The notes below the pieces were generated by a model. That model was not told where the DNA came from. It did not search any database and worked only from the letters and a program-made list of their open reading frames with translations. A stretch of DNA of 64,000 nucleotides from positions 202,717,902 through 202,781,901 of the forward strand of contig CM051459.1 of the NCBI GenBank assembly GCA_028095005.1, given 5' to 3'. Numbering within the stretch: the first letter of the stretch is position 1; every line of letters starts with the position of its first letter. Below are positions 13,101-23,947 of the stretch, in pieces. Position numbers and translations under genes: made by a program. Source of the DNA: Rhynchospora pubera. Its lineage: Eukaryota > Streptophyta > Magnoliopsida > Poales > Cyperaceae.

Positions 13101-13677
13101 AATTCATTGAGTCATTCTGATTAGACAATTCATTTGCTACTGTCTAATGCCAGATCCATTTCTTATGTTATTATTTTCCTTCCTGGCATATACAAGATAT
13201 TTGGAATCTTAGGTCCAGATATGCATCTCTTCAATTGTCTAAAATTGACTTTTTTTCATGTCAGATTTACAAAATCTTCTTTTTTCCCTTCAATTGTTGG
13301 CATTTCCATTTTTATAGTTGCATAAAAATACAAAAAATAAAAAATAATTTTCAAATGTCTACGTACAAGTATTGGAATAAATATGTGGCAATTTTGTGCA
13401 TTACTTGTATTAGTTTCTAACATGTGGTGTCTACTATGGTATGTATAGAGACTGAGATTCTTAATCTGGGAATGGTCCGATTTTATATAGTTGTTTCCCA
13501 TCAAATTTATTTCTCTGAAAATAAAAAATAGTTCAACAAGTTACAAGTCCGATCATGTGTAGCGAAATTCTTTAAGAACAAAAAGTTCACATAAAAATAT
13601 ATACTAAAAGTCTTTAATTTAAAAAAAATAATATCAAATAAAAAATTGCCCGCACATTGAGCGGGCACTGCTGCTAG
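10158..13677 (+). mobile_element. Non-autonomous Helitron (copy 1) with gene fragments
   Basis: It begins TCTTTACTACTTATAAA directly after an A (10157). It ends with a 7-bp hairpin TGCCCGC-ACATTGA-GCGGGCA (13647-13667), CTGCTG and CTAG, directly before a T (13678). Removing it restores a terminal inverted repeat that matches the intact one at 15688-15829, which is strong evidence for both ends. It belongs to the same family as the minus-strand Helitron at 4967-7942. It has no RepHel coding. Its interior carries exon-like fragments, described separately. Confidence 0.88.
10340..12716 (+). pseudogene. Captured exon-like fragments inside the Helitron
   Basis: A pyrimidine-rich 5'-UTR-like stretch (10440-11010) is followed by small exon-like blocks with good borders. 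At 11843-11882 and 12350-12403, polypyrimidine-AG is followed by GTGAAC and the block ends CAAG|GTACTGCT. A third start of the same type, TTTTAG|GCGAAC, lies near 12119 but runs into a T-rich stretch. The last block begins after TGCAG at 12530, reads AINFTIRDGTSLENRELN and continues to a TGA near 12706 (contains AAWVWEGIVQETEVSAFR). The borders and codon-like composition point to captured pieces of a spliced host gene. I do not recognise the gene. The three repeated acceptor-GYGAAC starts suggest internal exon duplication. Confidence 0.4.
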
Positions 13678-13895
13678 TCTCAACAAACGACCCAGTGCAT
13701 AATAATAATTACACGAAGAGCCAAGGCGCAAGTGCTCTGTGCGCCCAAAATTTGCATGAAATAAATGCGCTGATGGCCCGTGCGCCTTTCCTCTTTTTTT
13801 TCGGGTTTATTTTTGGGCCGTTTGGATCGCTTAGGAATAAGAGAAATAGTCTATTTCTAAACAGAAAATATTGAAAAGTGTGTAATTTTATATTA

Positions 13896-13980
13896 AAGGG
13901 TATTTTATGTACAAGGGTATTTGGCAATATCATAATATATACAATAATTAATGTTTCTGAGTCATACATAAAATACCCTT
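13896..13980. repeat. Inverted repeat with 16-bp arms
   Basis: AAGGGTATTTTATGTA (13896-13911) is the exact reverse complement of 13965-13980. The loop is about 53 nt and A/T-rich. It lies inside the TIR element just beyond its left terminal repeat. Confidence 0.8.
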
Positions 13981-14080
13981 GTACACTCGTTTCAATACTT
14001 TGGCCTTAGCTTCAATGATTCCGTACGTCATCCACGAGCCATTAGTCCATTACTTTGACTATGTTAACCACCATGGGTGC

Positions 14081-14950
14081 GTGTCATATTTATTAAAGCA
14101 AAAACCTATCACACAAACATAATGGTGATTAATAATAATTAGTAACCAATAATTAATAAGTCAAAATAAATAATAATATTAATTTATACTTATGGCAATA
14201 TTTATAATAATTAATAATAGTTATTGTTATGTTAATTATTAATTAATAATTAGTAACTAAAAATTAATAATCGTTAATGTAATAATAATTAAAGTAATTA
14301 ATAATTAATAATAAATAATAAATAATAATATTTATTGTTATATTAATTATTAATTAATAATAATAAGTAATTAATAATTAATAATTCAAAATAAATAAAA
14401 ATAGTAATTAATAATTAATAATTCAAAATAAATAAAAATAGTAATTAATAATTATGGTAATATTTATAAATAGTTAATGTAATATTAATTATTTATTAAT
14501 AATTAATGAAGAATAATAATAATATGTAATTAATAATTAATAATAGATTAATAGTTAATATTATAATAATTAAAATAATTAATGATTTATTATTTAAAAT
14601 AAATAATAATATTAATTAATAATTATGGTAATATTTATAATAATTAATAATAATAATTGTAATATTAAATATTTATTAATAATTTATGAGGAATAATAAT
14701 AATTTGTTACTAATAATTAATCATAATTAGCAATTAATAACAGTTAACAAGTAATATAATAATAATTAAAGTAATTAATAATTAAAAATAAATAATATAT
14801 ATAATAATTAATAATTGATAATAGTTATAGTAATAATAATTAGTAATTAATAATAATTATAAAATTATAATAATAACGATATTTAATAATAGTTACTATC
14901 ATAATGATAATAATAATCAATAATGGTTTATTTTTTATAATTTATAGTTG
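14081..14950. repeat. Almost pure A/T low-complexity core
   Basis: About 850 bp are made of irregular TAA, TTA and AATTAATAAT motifs with only scattered G and C. No fixed period is visible. It forms the core of the TIR element at 10119-15829. The remainder of that core to 15688 is AT-rich unique sequence, with a small inverted repeat near 15170-15290 (GTAATGGACGTAGGA against TCCTACGTTAC). Confidence 0.9.
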
Positions 14951-16215
14951 CTAAACTCAAAATACTAACTTCAACATGCCACGCCAAACAACATTCACTA
15001 ACCTTAAATTAGAACTAACCCCATCAAATCACTACCCTCACCATTCTACCCCTCTAATCCCAAAAAGTACTATACTTACATCACTAATCCTACTAACCTT
15101 AAGTTTGCCAAACGCACCCTTAATCTTTTGACTAGATTTTTAACTAGTACATATGTCACTTGTAATGGACGTAGGATATGATAAGCATTTGTCGCAATTT
15201 ACTTATACAAATGTGTCCTATATTAATGATTTTTTTTTTTGAGATGCAAAAGTTATACGACAATTTACTTATACAACTGTCCTACGTTACAAAAGAAATT
15301 AATATGAAAAAATAGTTAAAATTTAAAATATATATAATTTGATTTATAAGGAGATTTCAATATAGAAATCACGTTAAACGGTCGGTTCGTCCATTTAAAC
15401 TTTCAAAGTTGAGATTTGAAGGAATTTAATCAGAAATTCGATCAAATACATTTAATTATCCATTCTCTCAATGTATATTTTGAAATTTCTTCATATGTTA
15501 TAAATAAAAATATGTAGTTACTAAATTGAAAATTATAAAAATTTTATATGGTGAAACTGGCAGTCAGCTCTTTTGTGCGCAAATGTAATGGAAAAAAAAA
15601 TAATGAAATGTGGTTGGATTCTTGGAATCGTGAGCCAACGCCAAATTTAGGAATAGAGTGACAAACAGTTTGGATGTGCATCAAAGGCGCAATAGCTAAC
15701 TGCGCTTTATTAGTACAAAAATATTAGACGCACTGGCCCTTTGCGCCTTGGTGCTTTATGTAAATATTAGTTGGTGCTTGGTGCTTTGCAGAAGTTTTCA
15801 AGCGGCCAAAGCCGTTTAAGAAAAAAACCCCTCATCAGGGGAATCAAATGTGGTGGAGGCAGCATGTGAGCAGCGAGAGAGAAAGGTTTAAAGCCATCGT
15901 TTGTATAAAGAGGTTGACCTATTACGTGCAATGCTAACTTTCATTCAAGTTCAAATTCAGCGTACTATATGCAGCTTTTTGCTTTTTTTTTTTTTCGTTC
16001 ATCTAATTCAAATTTCAGATTTCATGTAAATCAATTTTTGTTGTTGAGATTAATGGGCTCAATAGAACCTCACACGACAGAGGTCATCAAGCTACCACCA
16101 ATCCTAAACTAAATAGTTTGGGGCAGCAGGAAGTTTCACCTTTTCCTTCATATATAGAAACAACAATTAATTAAGAATAAAAAAAAGAACCAATCCAACA
16201 GTTGAGAGAGAGAAA

Positions 16216-16339
16216 GGGGTATTTCGGTCATAAAATTATAAAAGTAAATCTTTTTATTTAAAATACTGTTGAAAATAATAAGAAGGGTTTATAACCATAA
16301 TTAACAAGATTAGAGGGGTGATTTATATCCGATTTTGCC
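16216..16339. repeat. Single arm of a dispersed long-inverted-repeat family
   Basis: The reverse complement runs from GGCAAAATCGG through CACCCCTCTAATCTT to a block ending ACCGAAATACCCC. The same pattern forms the inverted arms at 37658-38914 (interrupted by an hAT element) and 40799-40953. No second arm was found nearby, so this looks like a solo or truncated copy. Confidence 0.5.
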
Positions 16340-16897
16340 TTAAAAAAACAGGGTTTTTTTCAATGCTTCTCTAATTAATCTGATCATATCGATCCAAAAT
16401 CGCTGTTACAGGCTTACTTGTCAACTAATTAAGATATTATATTGCCATTTTTCAATAATTCTTACTTAGTTGCTTTGAACTAGAGTTATTACCTCATAAA
16501 TCGTTGATGATACTATCCAAAGTGAGTGCCGATTTATTGTAACAATATCATGTTGAAAATCTTATTAGAAATTTAATTTCTAATGCGAGTTGAATACATT
16601 AGATGATCTTTTGGCAAAATCATTCTACAATTTTCTACAAGATTGACAATAAAAATAAAATTAAATAAAATAACGTACGTACGGAGAGTAGAAAAGTAAA
16701 ATCTCCAATTAAATTGACGAGCTAAGAATAAATAATAATCTCAGCTATACGCTTCTTGATTTCTCGATAATTCGTTAGGTCTTGGGTGTTTTTCTCCTTC
16801 GTTTTTTTTCAAATTTGTTTAATTTTCTCTGTCACGACTTTTTTTTTTGAAGGTCCTCTGTCACGACTTTTACTCGAAGATTGATAGAGAAGAGACG

Positions 16898-16977
16898 ATG
16901 AACAGCGAAGCTTCATCCATGGAACATTTTCATAGTTTCATCCTCTTCCGCTTCGTTTTGGCAATATTGATATCCAT
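16898..16977 (+). other. Possible first exon with a signal-peptide-like N-terminus
   Basis: An ATG opens a short reading beginning MNSEASSMEHFH and followed by a hydrophobic run (FILFRFVLAILIS), up to a textbook donor CCAT|GTAAGT. A 15-bp direct repeat (CTGTCACGACTTTT) precedes it near 16830-16870. No following exon was found before the Copia insertion at 17989, and the stretch 16978-17983 otherwise shows nothing. It may be the stub of a gene cut off by that insertion, or chance. Confidence 0.2.
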
Positions 16978-17988
16978 GTAAGTTATGATTCGAGGAATGA
17001 TGGTGTATAACTAGAAATTTCTATAGAGTTTTTAAATGATAATTTTCTTTACTAGACAAAGAACTTGCTAATCACCAGTGAAGTAATCTGATATGATCAT
17101 AGTTAGTACTCAAATTGGGATTCTCTACCACACTCTTGCACTTAGATTTATTTTGACTAGTCTAAAGGTATTTTTATTTGTTAGTTGTTTCCAGAAGTGT
17201 TGCATTAAAGGAATCATATTTAAAATTAATTAGAGAAGCAATTTTCGGCATCGAACTTGTTCAAAACTACTTTATTTCTTGCGATCGATCTAAATTGTTC
17301 ACCAATTGTGCTAACCATTCATTTTATCTGATCCGAGACCTTGACTACACACAATATAATACTAAGATCCAAGACCTAGCCCATAGTCTAGTCACAATAA
17401 AGTTATGAACTAAGGTTTGTCTCAAAATTTAATGAACTCTTACCTGGGCTAGCCTGGTCCTACCTGCTTTAAAGGACTAATTTGCAAATATTTTTACGCT
17501 CTTCATAATGCCTAAACTTTAAGGGACTCTATCGAAAATGTATATCTGGTAATGTTTTGGTAATTTAATTCAATATATTATTCCTTCGCGTATGTTCTTT
17601 ATACTAGGGCTAATTTATTTTTGCTAAACTGCAATCGAATCCATACACGCCCTACGGTTGTGTGCTCCACAATCCAATTGGTGGAGAGGAGGTGAGAAGA
17701 GGGAAGATGCAAAAGTGGATGAACTGCGATGACGTAGATTCAAATTTGAAATGTAGTTAATTCTGAATCTATAATTAATCATCGATCTTGAGATGAATTT
17801 CACCTTCCACCTCTAACATCCCTACGGCCTACCTCTATGTATTTATTTATTGAAAACCTTTGGTTTCCTTTGTGCTTTCCATTCAAAGCAAGAAAAACAA
17901 AAATGATATACAGGATGAAGAAGAAAAATATTGAAACTAGAAAGTCAAGTTATTTTTGTGCCGTCTTTCAAGAACCGATAAAGCATTT

Positions 17989-18310
17989 TGTTAAGATTAC
18001 ACTCGTATCACACAAAGAAGGAAAGAAGGTCGTGCATGACCTGTATTCACGCAAGGAAGGAAAGTGAAGGCACGCATATCTGAAGGATATTTAGAGCACA
18101 TTGTTATTGGTTAATTATTGTAATCAAAATAATTAAGCTTTCTTTATTTAGAAGGAGTTGCCTTGTTTTCCAATTATCTCTCTGTAAAGGGTATAACTAT
18201 GGTGCGCATGTAAAACAGAACAATTGATTTTGAAAGAGAAATAAAATTAGAGAGGGAAGGGAGTTTCTGGGAGTTGTGTGTTGTCTGTGTTGTTTATAAT
18301 ATTTCTGACA
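17989..18310 (+). repeat. Copia 5' LTR
   Basis: 322 bp, TG...CA ends, preceded by the TSD CATTT (17984-17988). It matches 36913-37234 except for about five substitutions. Confidence 0.96.
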
Positions 18311-18322
18311 TGGTATCAGAGC
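18311..18322 (+). other. Copia primer binding site (iMet tRNA type)
   Basis: TGGTATCAGAGC directly abuts the 5' LTR. This is the 12-nt complement of the initiator-Met tRNA 3' end, used by plant Copia elements. Confidence 0.93.
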
Positions 18323-18368
18323 ATCTGGTACAAATCGTTTCCGCTTGCTAATTCTACAACACGCGACC

Positions 18369-19306
18369 ATGCCTGACAATTCTGAATCGTCCTCTACGGC
18401 TGCTCTAATCGAGCAAATGGCCAAAATGATGACTCAAATGGCAGCAATGCAAACAGCAGCCATGAGTACTCCAGTGCCACCAACTGCATCACAACCTGAT
18501 AGCAATATATACTCCAGTGCTATCGAGATTAAATTTGATGGCATGAATTACACAATCTGGTGCCAAGCTGTGGAGATGTACGTTCGCGGCAGAGATAGGC
18601 TACACCATCTTACTGACCCTCCACCACCTCCCAAGTCTGATGATGCGGCCTATCGTCGATGGGAAACTGATGATGTCATAGTCAAGCAATGGATATCAAT
18701 TCTTTGGAACCTCATCTCAAGGGTGGCTATATGCGGTGTCCTACTGCCCGAGATGTCTGGAAGGCCATTGCTACTACGTACTTTGATGAAAGTGATGAAG
18801 CTCAAGTCTATGCTCTCAATCGACAAGTTTCCCAAGTCAAACAAGATGGGCGACCGATTGAAGAGTATTATGCCGAGCTCCAAGGGCTATGGCAAGAGAT
18901 TGATTTTCGCTGCCCCAACCCCATGGAATGCACCGGGGATATCACCAAATTCAACTCCTTTGTCCAAAAGACAAGGGTGTATATGTTCCTAGATGGCCTT
19001 GATGACACTCTAGACAGCATGCGTGCACAAGTTGTACTTTTGAGGCCCTTCCCAACTATTGAAAAAGCTTATGGTTTTGTTAGACGCGAGGCGGCTCGCA
19101 AAGGTATCATGCTCAAAGGCGGGTCAGTGGTTAACTCGGTGGCCATGGCCTCTCGTGGTTACAACTCTAGTAAGGTTTTCAATCCTCCAAATAAAACTTT
19201 TCCTATTGACAAATCCAAGATGAAGTGCACAGTTTGTGGCAAACATCGGCACACAAAGGAGCAATGTTTCGAGGTTGTAGGTTACCCAGAATGGTGGAAG
19301 GGTGAC
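18369..19306 (+). pseudogene. Copia Gag region, frameshifted
   Basis: The ATG at 18369 starts MPDNSESSSTAALIEQMAK, followed by a Gag core of the UBN2 type (DGMNYTIWCQAVEMYV). Near 18690-18705 the frame changes by one base. The second half (PTARDVWKAIATTYFD, then EEYYAELQGLWQEI) continues in another frame and ends in a CCHC zinc knuckle (CTVCGKHRHTKEQC). The reading is then cut at the GTGAC target site where the nested Gypsy begins, and resumes at 33318. Gag packages element RNA into virus-like particles. The frameshift would prevent a full Gag-Pol from this copy. Confidence 0.9.
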
Positions 19307-20963
19307 TGATCGAGGGATAAACCAAGGTCAAAATAAATAATCCTTGTACTCGACTAGTCGCTTGTAGTAGAGTAAAGGTGTCGAACCCACAGAGATGGAT
19401 ATGAGTATTATTCTTATTATTTCGTTAAATCTAGACGATAAAAATTTAGAAGAGAATCGGTAACTTGAATCGAACAAATTAAAGGAAAATAAAATTATGC
19501 AGTTGCGAATAACGAGAATGTGCAAAACAATTGAAATAGATATTTTTTGGGTTTTCTAACGGAATAAGGTATGATAATAAAGATGCCTTAGGGTTCGATT
19601 TCACTTAGAACTGGCCACAGAGTCGCAAGACCTAGCACTGTCGTATTCGGCCTTGCTAATTCCACTGTGTAAATGCTGTGGTCTACCCTCTTGTTGATTT
19701 ATCCAAGCCAAAGGTCCATCTAGCCAAACCTAACTCCCTAACCCTCCGCTTTCGCCTATTGGGTACGGTATTTGGAATGGGATCTAGTGTTGAATAACCT
19801 TCATCGAGTGTATTGCACCCCTAACTTTCGTTGTTCGGTGGACTTACTCGAGTTTACCAATGGTTTTCTACGAGGTATTTAGTTAGATTTTCGCCTAACT
19901 AGAAACGTTCACTTTTGGTTATTAATTGGTCGACTTTCGCCATTGACCTACCTCGAAATACTCGCACAGGACTCGATTAATATAATGTAGAGATGTTCCC
20001 AACAAATGCGCGCGTACAAAAGTCGAGCAATACAAGTAGTAATGGTCCGAACACAAGCAATTTCAATTAAAATCCCAAGGGTAATTGTCTTCATCCATCA
20101 ACAAAACAAATAAACCAAGCAAAACCTAGATCTAAGCTACATCGTCCCCTAAGCAATGAGTTTTTAGCCTAACATACTAAGAGTAACAATGCAAATAACA
20201 GAATATAGAACTAAACAATCCATAAAACCAGAAAATAGAGAAATAGTACTAGAAATACACAAATAAATCAGTTTTTGAGATAAAACCACTGCCAAATGCA
20301 CACTAGAAGGTAGGGAATCCGTCGGAGCAGCAACCACAGCGAAATCTCAAGTCTAACCCCTGTCACAGTCGCCCAAAGCAAGAGAAAGAGCCAAAAAGTG
20401 GATCTGGATCTGCTGGGGAGAGAAAAAGAGAGAATGGAATGAAGAATGGCCTCCTCTATACATGGAAGGCGCCTATATCCCCTGCAGCAGCTGTCACATC
20501 AATTCTCCTTTAATTTTGGCGGAAATCGAGGCTTCCAAATGGAGAAAACGCCTCCAGAACGCTGCCAGAACACTTTCCATGTATAGCAATTCGGACCGAA
20601 TTCAGGGGAATTCGGACCGAATTGATGCCACTGGATTTTCAGGAGGGAGGTCTGTGCAGGAATTCGGTCCGAATTCAGGGGAATTCGGTCCGAATTGAAG
20701 GGTCTGGTTCGCGAAATGGCTTGATTCGAGCGGGGTCGCTTCATCGGGTCGAGTCGGGGCTTGGTCTAGGCTAGGCATGAGTCATCTAGCACCTAAATTG
20801 CTGCTTTCCTTGCTGATTTCCTTGGATTCCTACAAATAAGATCAAAGTGCAAAAGGCAGTGCCAAATCTGACAAAGAAAGGCAAAAACAGCGACAAATCA
20901 AAGTTTTAGTAACAATTTCGATGTAAAGTCTGGTCAAAATAGCAATATAAATATGAGATAACA
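19307..20963 (-). repeat. Gypsy 3' LTR (element sense)
   Basis: 1657 bp, TG at 20963 and CA at 19307 when read on the minus strand. It contains one copy of the 405-bp unit that is triplicated in the other LTR, and one paired-palindrome cassette (20588-20696). Confidence 0.95.
20588..20696. repeat. Paired-palindrome cassette in the 3' LTR
   Basis: Four copies of the 15-bp palindrome start at 20588, 20609, 20661 and 20682. The left pair has A at the centre and the right pair T, so the two halves are also nearly complementary to each other and could fold into one hairpin with arms of about 36 nt. Confidence 0.97.
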
Positions 20964-21001
20964 AATCCCCCCAAACTTAAATCTTGCTTGTCCCCAAGCA
21001 A
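20964..21001 (-). other. Gypsy polypurine tract with adjoining hairpin
   Basis: On the minus strand a hairpin TTGCTTG-GGGA-CAAGCAA (21001-20984) is followed by TTTAAGTTTGGGGGG and then the TG of the 3' LTR. The position and composition are those of the plus-strand primer. Two related copies lie at 22362-22398 and 24296-24331. Confidence 0.9.
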
Positions 21002-22167
21002 AACTCTAAACTTAGAAGAAATGACAAGACTTAGGCTTACGATCGAAATTGACATTTGGAGTTTGGAAGATGATTTAGTGCACAGTTCAGTTTGAATTCG
21101 ATTCACGCTTTTCGAGAAATGCTCAATTGGGGGTTCTCAAACTAGGGTTAAGTTGTTTTGATTCTGTTCAGGCAACTCTTAGTCCTAAGGAAACCTTGAC
21201 CGAGAGCTAAGGGTCCTAGCCTCTATTCATTTAATCACAATGCAAACCCGAGCTTATTCATCCGTTCATTCCCATGACCCGAAAGGTTTTGCAAAAGAAG
21301 TTTTGTTCAAGCTAGAAATCTTTTAATGACCCCCTTCTCAAAACAATTTTCGAATTTTCACCAATTTTTGATTCTGCAAGTCGAGTCGTGGGGCTTTGCA
21401 CCCTAGAGGATTAAGCGCGAATCATTGACTTCGAGTGAGCTACTGGCACATGTCGCACCAATGGGTTTGGTCTAGTTTCTTTTGCAATTTATTTGTTACG
21501 GTCCACTATGAGACTAGCAGGGACTACCCAATCGTCCTCGAGAGCTTTGAGGTATCGATTCCTGACAGCCCGCAACTAGCCCCACCCTCCAAGCTTAGCT
21601 ACTGGCACATGTCGCACCAGGGAGGTCGGTCCGGTTTTTACACAATTTTTGCTACTAGCTCCGCCCCCAGAGTTTGTGGTTAAGTTGGTGTAAAGAAGTC
21701 TCAACGCTCCTCGTTTTCACAACTATTTTAAATTGTCCAATTTGAGGTTGCTTGTTGGTGATTCAAGCCTTAAAACAATTTCATTCACAAGACAGGGTTC
21801 ACTTTACAATTTCTAAGGATAACAAAGTCTTTCTTCAAAATCAAGCGGTTTCGCAAGTCCGTTCACTCGGCGAAACAATTCAGTTTTGACTAACTCGTGT
21901 TCAAATGATTCTTAAGCAACCAAGTTTTGGACCCAAATGCCCTTAGTTTTGAAATCCCTCGGCCCATTGGTACTTAAACAATCCCAAAATGTCTCAACAA
22001 CTAGAGTTTTTGAAACCCAAATTAAGATTTTAAGAAAAGAAGTTAAACACTGAGTTTTTGCAATGAATCAACATCAAGAAGAGCTTAGCTATGCTTAAAA
22101 TCAAGTTCCCAACCCTCAAAATCAGTTTAAAAACAATCGTGACTCAGTTCAGAAGAATCAGGCAAGC
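21002..22167 (-). other. Gypsy 3' noncoding region with a 23-bp direct repeat
   Basis: There is no coding frame. A 23-bp direct repeat (21438-21460 and 21597-21619, core CTACTGGCACATGTCGCACC) is embedded in two diverged copies of a unit about 159 bp long. Confidence 0.75.
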
Positions 22168-22276
22168 AATTCGGACCGAATTCATCTGAATTACGACCGA
22201 ATTAGAGGTTCTGTCCAACAAATTTTTCAGCAGATGCAGGAATTCGGTCCGAATTTTGAGCAATTCGGTCCGAATT
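22168..22276. repeat. Paired-palindrome cassette in the 3' noncoding region
   Basis: Palindromes start at 22168, 22189, 22241 and 22262. The copy at 22189 has two substitutions. The spacing (21, 52, 21) equals that in the LTRs even though the spacer sequences differ. Confidence 0.95.
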
Positions 22277-22361
22277 GAGGGTTCTGTTTTGCGAAAATTT
22301 TTCAGAAAACAAGCGATTTGACGAAAATTTCGAGAAAATAAGGGCTTGTTTCATTTTTCCT

Positions 22362-22398
22362 CCCCCCCAAACTTAAACAATGCATTGTCCCCAATGCA
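22362..22398 (-). other. Second polypurine-tract-and-hairpin copy
   Basis: On the minus strand: hairpin TGCATTG-GGGA-CAATGCA, then TTTAAGTTTGGGGGGG. It lies just past the stop of the extra ORF. The stem differs from that at 20984-21001 by paired changes that keep the pairing. Confidence 0.85.
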
Positions 22399-22444
22399 AC
22401 ACAGTGAAAAATAAAAATAGGAGGGAAAAAGGAAACCAACCGGA

Positions 22445-23947
22445 TCAGAAGAAAGAGAAATCATGCCCGCCTGAGGTACGTGCGGGCTCATCATCCGAGT
22501 AGTAATGGGGGTTGGTGAAGATGTCGTAGGGGTCGATGTCTTGCTCTGGATAGTACGGCTGCGGGGCATTGTCTTGCCAATAGCCGTGCTCGTAGCGGAA
22601 ATTCCATTCGGCTTGGTTTTGCTCGATGACATCGACACGCTCGTTGAGTCGAGCGATCCCCTCTGCATTTTCTGCTGCTAGGCGTCTTGCCTCACGTGCA
22701 TCCTCTCTAGTGGAGATAGAGAGGTTCATGAATTGGGAGAACCAAGCCGGTTGGTCCTGAGGCATGCCATGTGGATGGGACATTTGTTGCGCGGCTTGCG
22801 GTTCCTCTTCCATGGGCATGGGCCCTTGTGCTTCGGCTTGATCTGCCGGTACTTGGTGGGGTGGGAGGAGCCAAGTTTCAGGCCGGTAATCAACCGGCGC
22901 GCCATAAGGTAAATCGAGGTCGGGGCGACCTTCCATTTGCAACTTGTATTGTATATCCCCGTCCTCCCTCACTATTCTTATGAAATGGACATCCGAGAAC
23001 CATTTCAAATTCATGAGACGGGGTCCAGAACACGTCTCTGTGGTATTAATCTCGATCCCCTTTTCTTTAGCAATTAAAGTAACATACGCCCCCATTGTAA
23101 TGCTCCCTCCCGTTCTTCCCTTATCTCTTACGTTCCCCCAATGCATCGCCATTATCATTGAGAGATATGGCTTGACAGGGTTTGGTCTCAACATGTGGTC
23201 AATGAGACGACCCTCGTCATCGTTCAATTGGTTGGAGGACTCACCTCGTGCAAAAATCGTTTGGGCTAGAACCCTCTGTAGAATGCGGATGGAGGGGTGT
23301 TGGATGAACCGTGCTTTGTATCGCAGCGGCAGTTGCTGCCCGGTGATTGCCTTCCACAAATCCATCTTGCCGTGAGGCCATTCGTTTCGGTAGAGAGGGG
23401 CCTCGTCCACGGAGTCGGCATCGAACCCCATGATGGCATCCAATTCATCGGAGAAAATGCGGTGGGTCTCATTTGAGAGTCGGAACTTGATGTAATTGCA
23501 TTTCTCCGTCTCATCGTACTTGAGCCTTAGCGAGGAGAGGAACTCGAGAGTCGGTAGGCGATAGGTTTGAAAATTGTGGTGCCAGAATTTTGTGCTAAAG
23601 CCGATAGCGCCAGTGAGCTGCACCAAGTCTTCGGCTACACCCAATGTCTCTAAGGTGTTGAGACAGACGAGACGGGTGTTTTCAATGGCTCGGTCTAGAA
23701 GAGCTTGGAGGTAATGGAGCATGCGGCGGGTGGGGATGGAGAAACCAAGTTGTTGCTCGAGAGGCCGTGCCTCTGGGTCATAATGGCTATTCTCGTCCTC
23801 CGGGTCGGAGTCGTAATCGACTTGGATAGAGGGTCGCGGTTTCGGTTGCTTGGACGGGGTGCGGCGGGAGGACTCGCCTTGGACTTGTTTTCTTTTGCCC
23901 TTGTCTTTCCCCGAGCCAGACGAACCGCGAGTGACTCGGCCCGACAT
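22445..23947 (-). CDS. Athila-type extra ORF in env position
   Basis: An intact 500-aa ORF lies downstream of pol. It has a basic, Ser/Lys/Arg-rich N-terminus (about residues 1-45, nuclear-signal-like), then a globular region with LPTLEFLSSLRLKYDE, IKFRLSNETHRIFSDEL and GNVRDKGRTGGSITMGAYV. This resembles the Athila ORF1 / putative plant transposon protein family as I remember it. The C-terminal part has Pro/Gln/Glu-rich sequence, a short coiled-coil-like stretch (REARRLAAENAEGIARLNE) and an acidic, Tyr-rich tail. Known Athila elements carry an env-like gene in this position, but I see no signal peptide or membrane segment here, so an envelope role is not supported. The function is unknown. 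Copies of the polypurine tract flank it on both sides. Confidence 0.8.
   Translation of the reverse strand: MSGRVTRGSSGSGKDKGKRKQVQGESSRRTPSKQPKPRPSIQVDYDSDPEDENSHYDPEARPLEQQLGFSIPTRRMLHYLQALLDRAIENTRLVCLNTLETLGVAEDLVQLTGAIGFSTKFWHHNFQTYRLPTLEFLSSLRLKYDETEKCNYIKFRLSNETHRIFSDELDAIMGFDADSVDEAPLYRNEWPHGKMDLWKAITGQQLPLRYKARFIQHPSIRILQRVLAQTIFARGESSNQLNDDEGRLIDHMLRPNPVKPYLSMIMAMHWGNVRDKGRTGGSITMGAYVTLIAKEKGIEINTTETCSGPRLMNLKWFSDVHFIRIVREDGDIQYKLQMEGRPDLDLPYGAPVDYRPETWLLPPHQVPADQAEAQGPMPMEEEPQAAQQMSHPHGMPQDQPAWFSQFMNLSISTREDAREARRLAAENAEGIARLNERVDVIEQNQAEWNFRYEHGYWQDNAPQPYYPEQDIDPYDIFTNPHYYSDDEPARTSGGHDFSFF

Larger units (their letters stand above)
10119..15829. mobile_element. TIR DNA transposon, Mutator-like, non-autonomous
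   Basis: Long imperfect terminal inverted repeats begin GGGGATTTTTTTTCATAAACGG-like on the left and match the reverse complement of the right end (AAACGGC, then CACC and CAAGGCGCAA motifs). They are flanked by an 8-bp direct repeat CCTCATCA at 10111-10118 and 15830-15837. The left TIR is split: its outer part is 10119-10157 and its inner part continues at 13678-13797, with a Helitron inserted between. The right TIR, 15688-15829, is uninterrupted and covers both parts. Without the Helitron the element is about 2.2 kb and codes for nothing. Long TIRs suggest a Mutator-like element, but the 8-bp TSD is shorter than the usual 9 bp, so the superfamily is uncertain. Confidence 0.65.

Noticed and set aside
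17837..18067. 76-codon plus-strand frame across the Copia LTR start
   Set aside because: It crosses the insertion boundary at 17989 and has no protein-like character.
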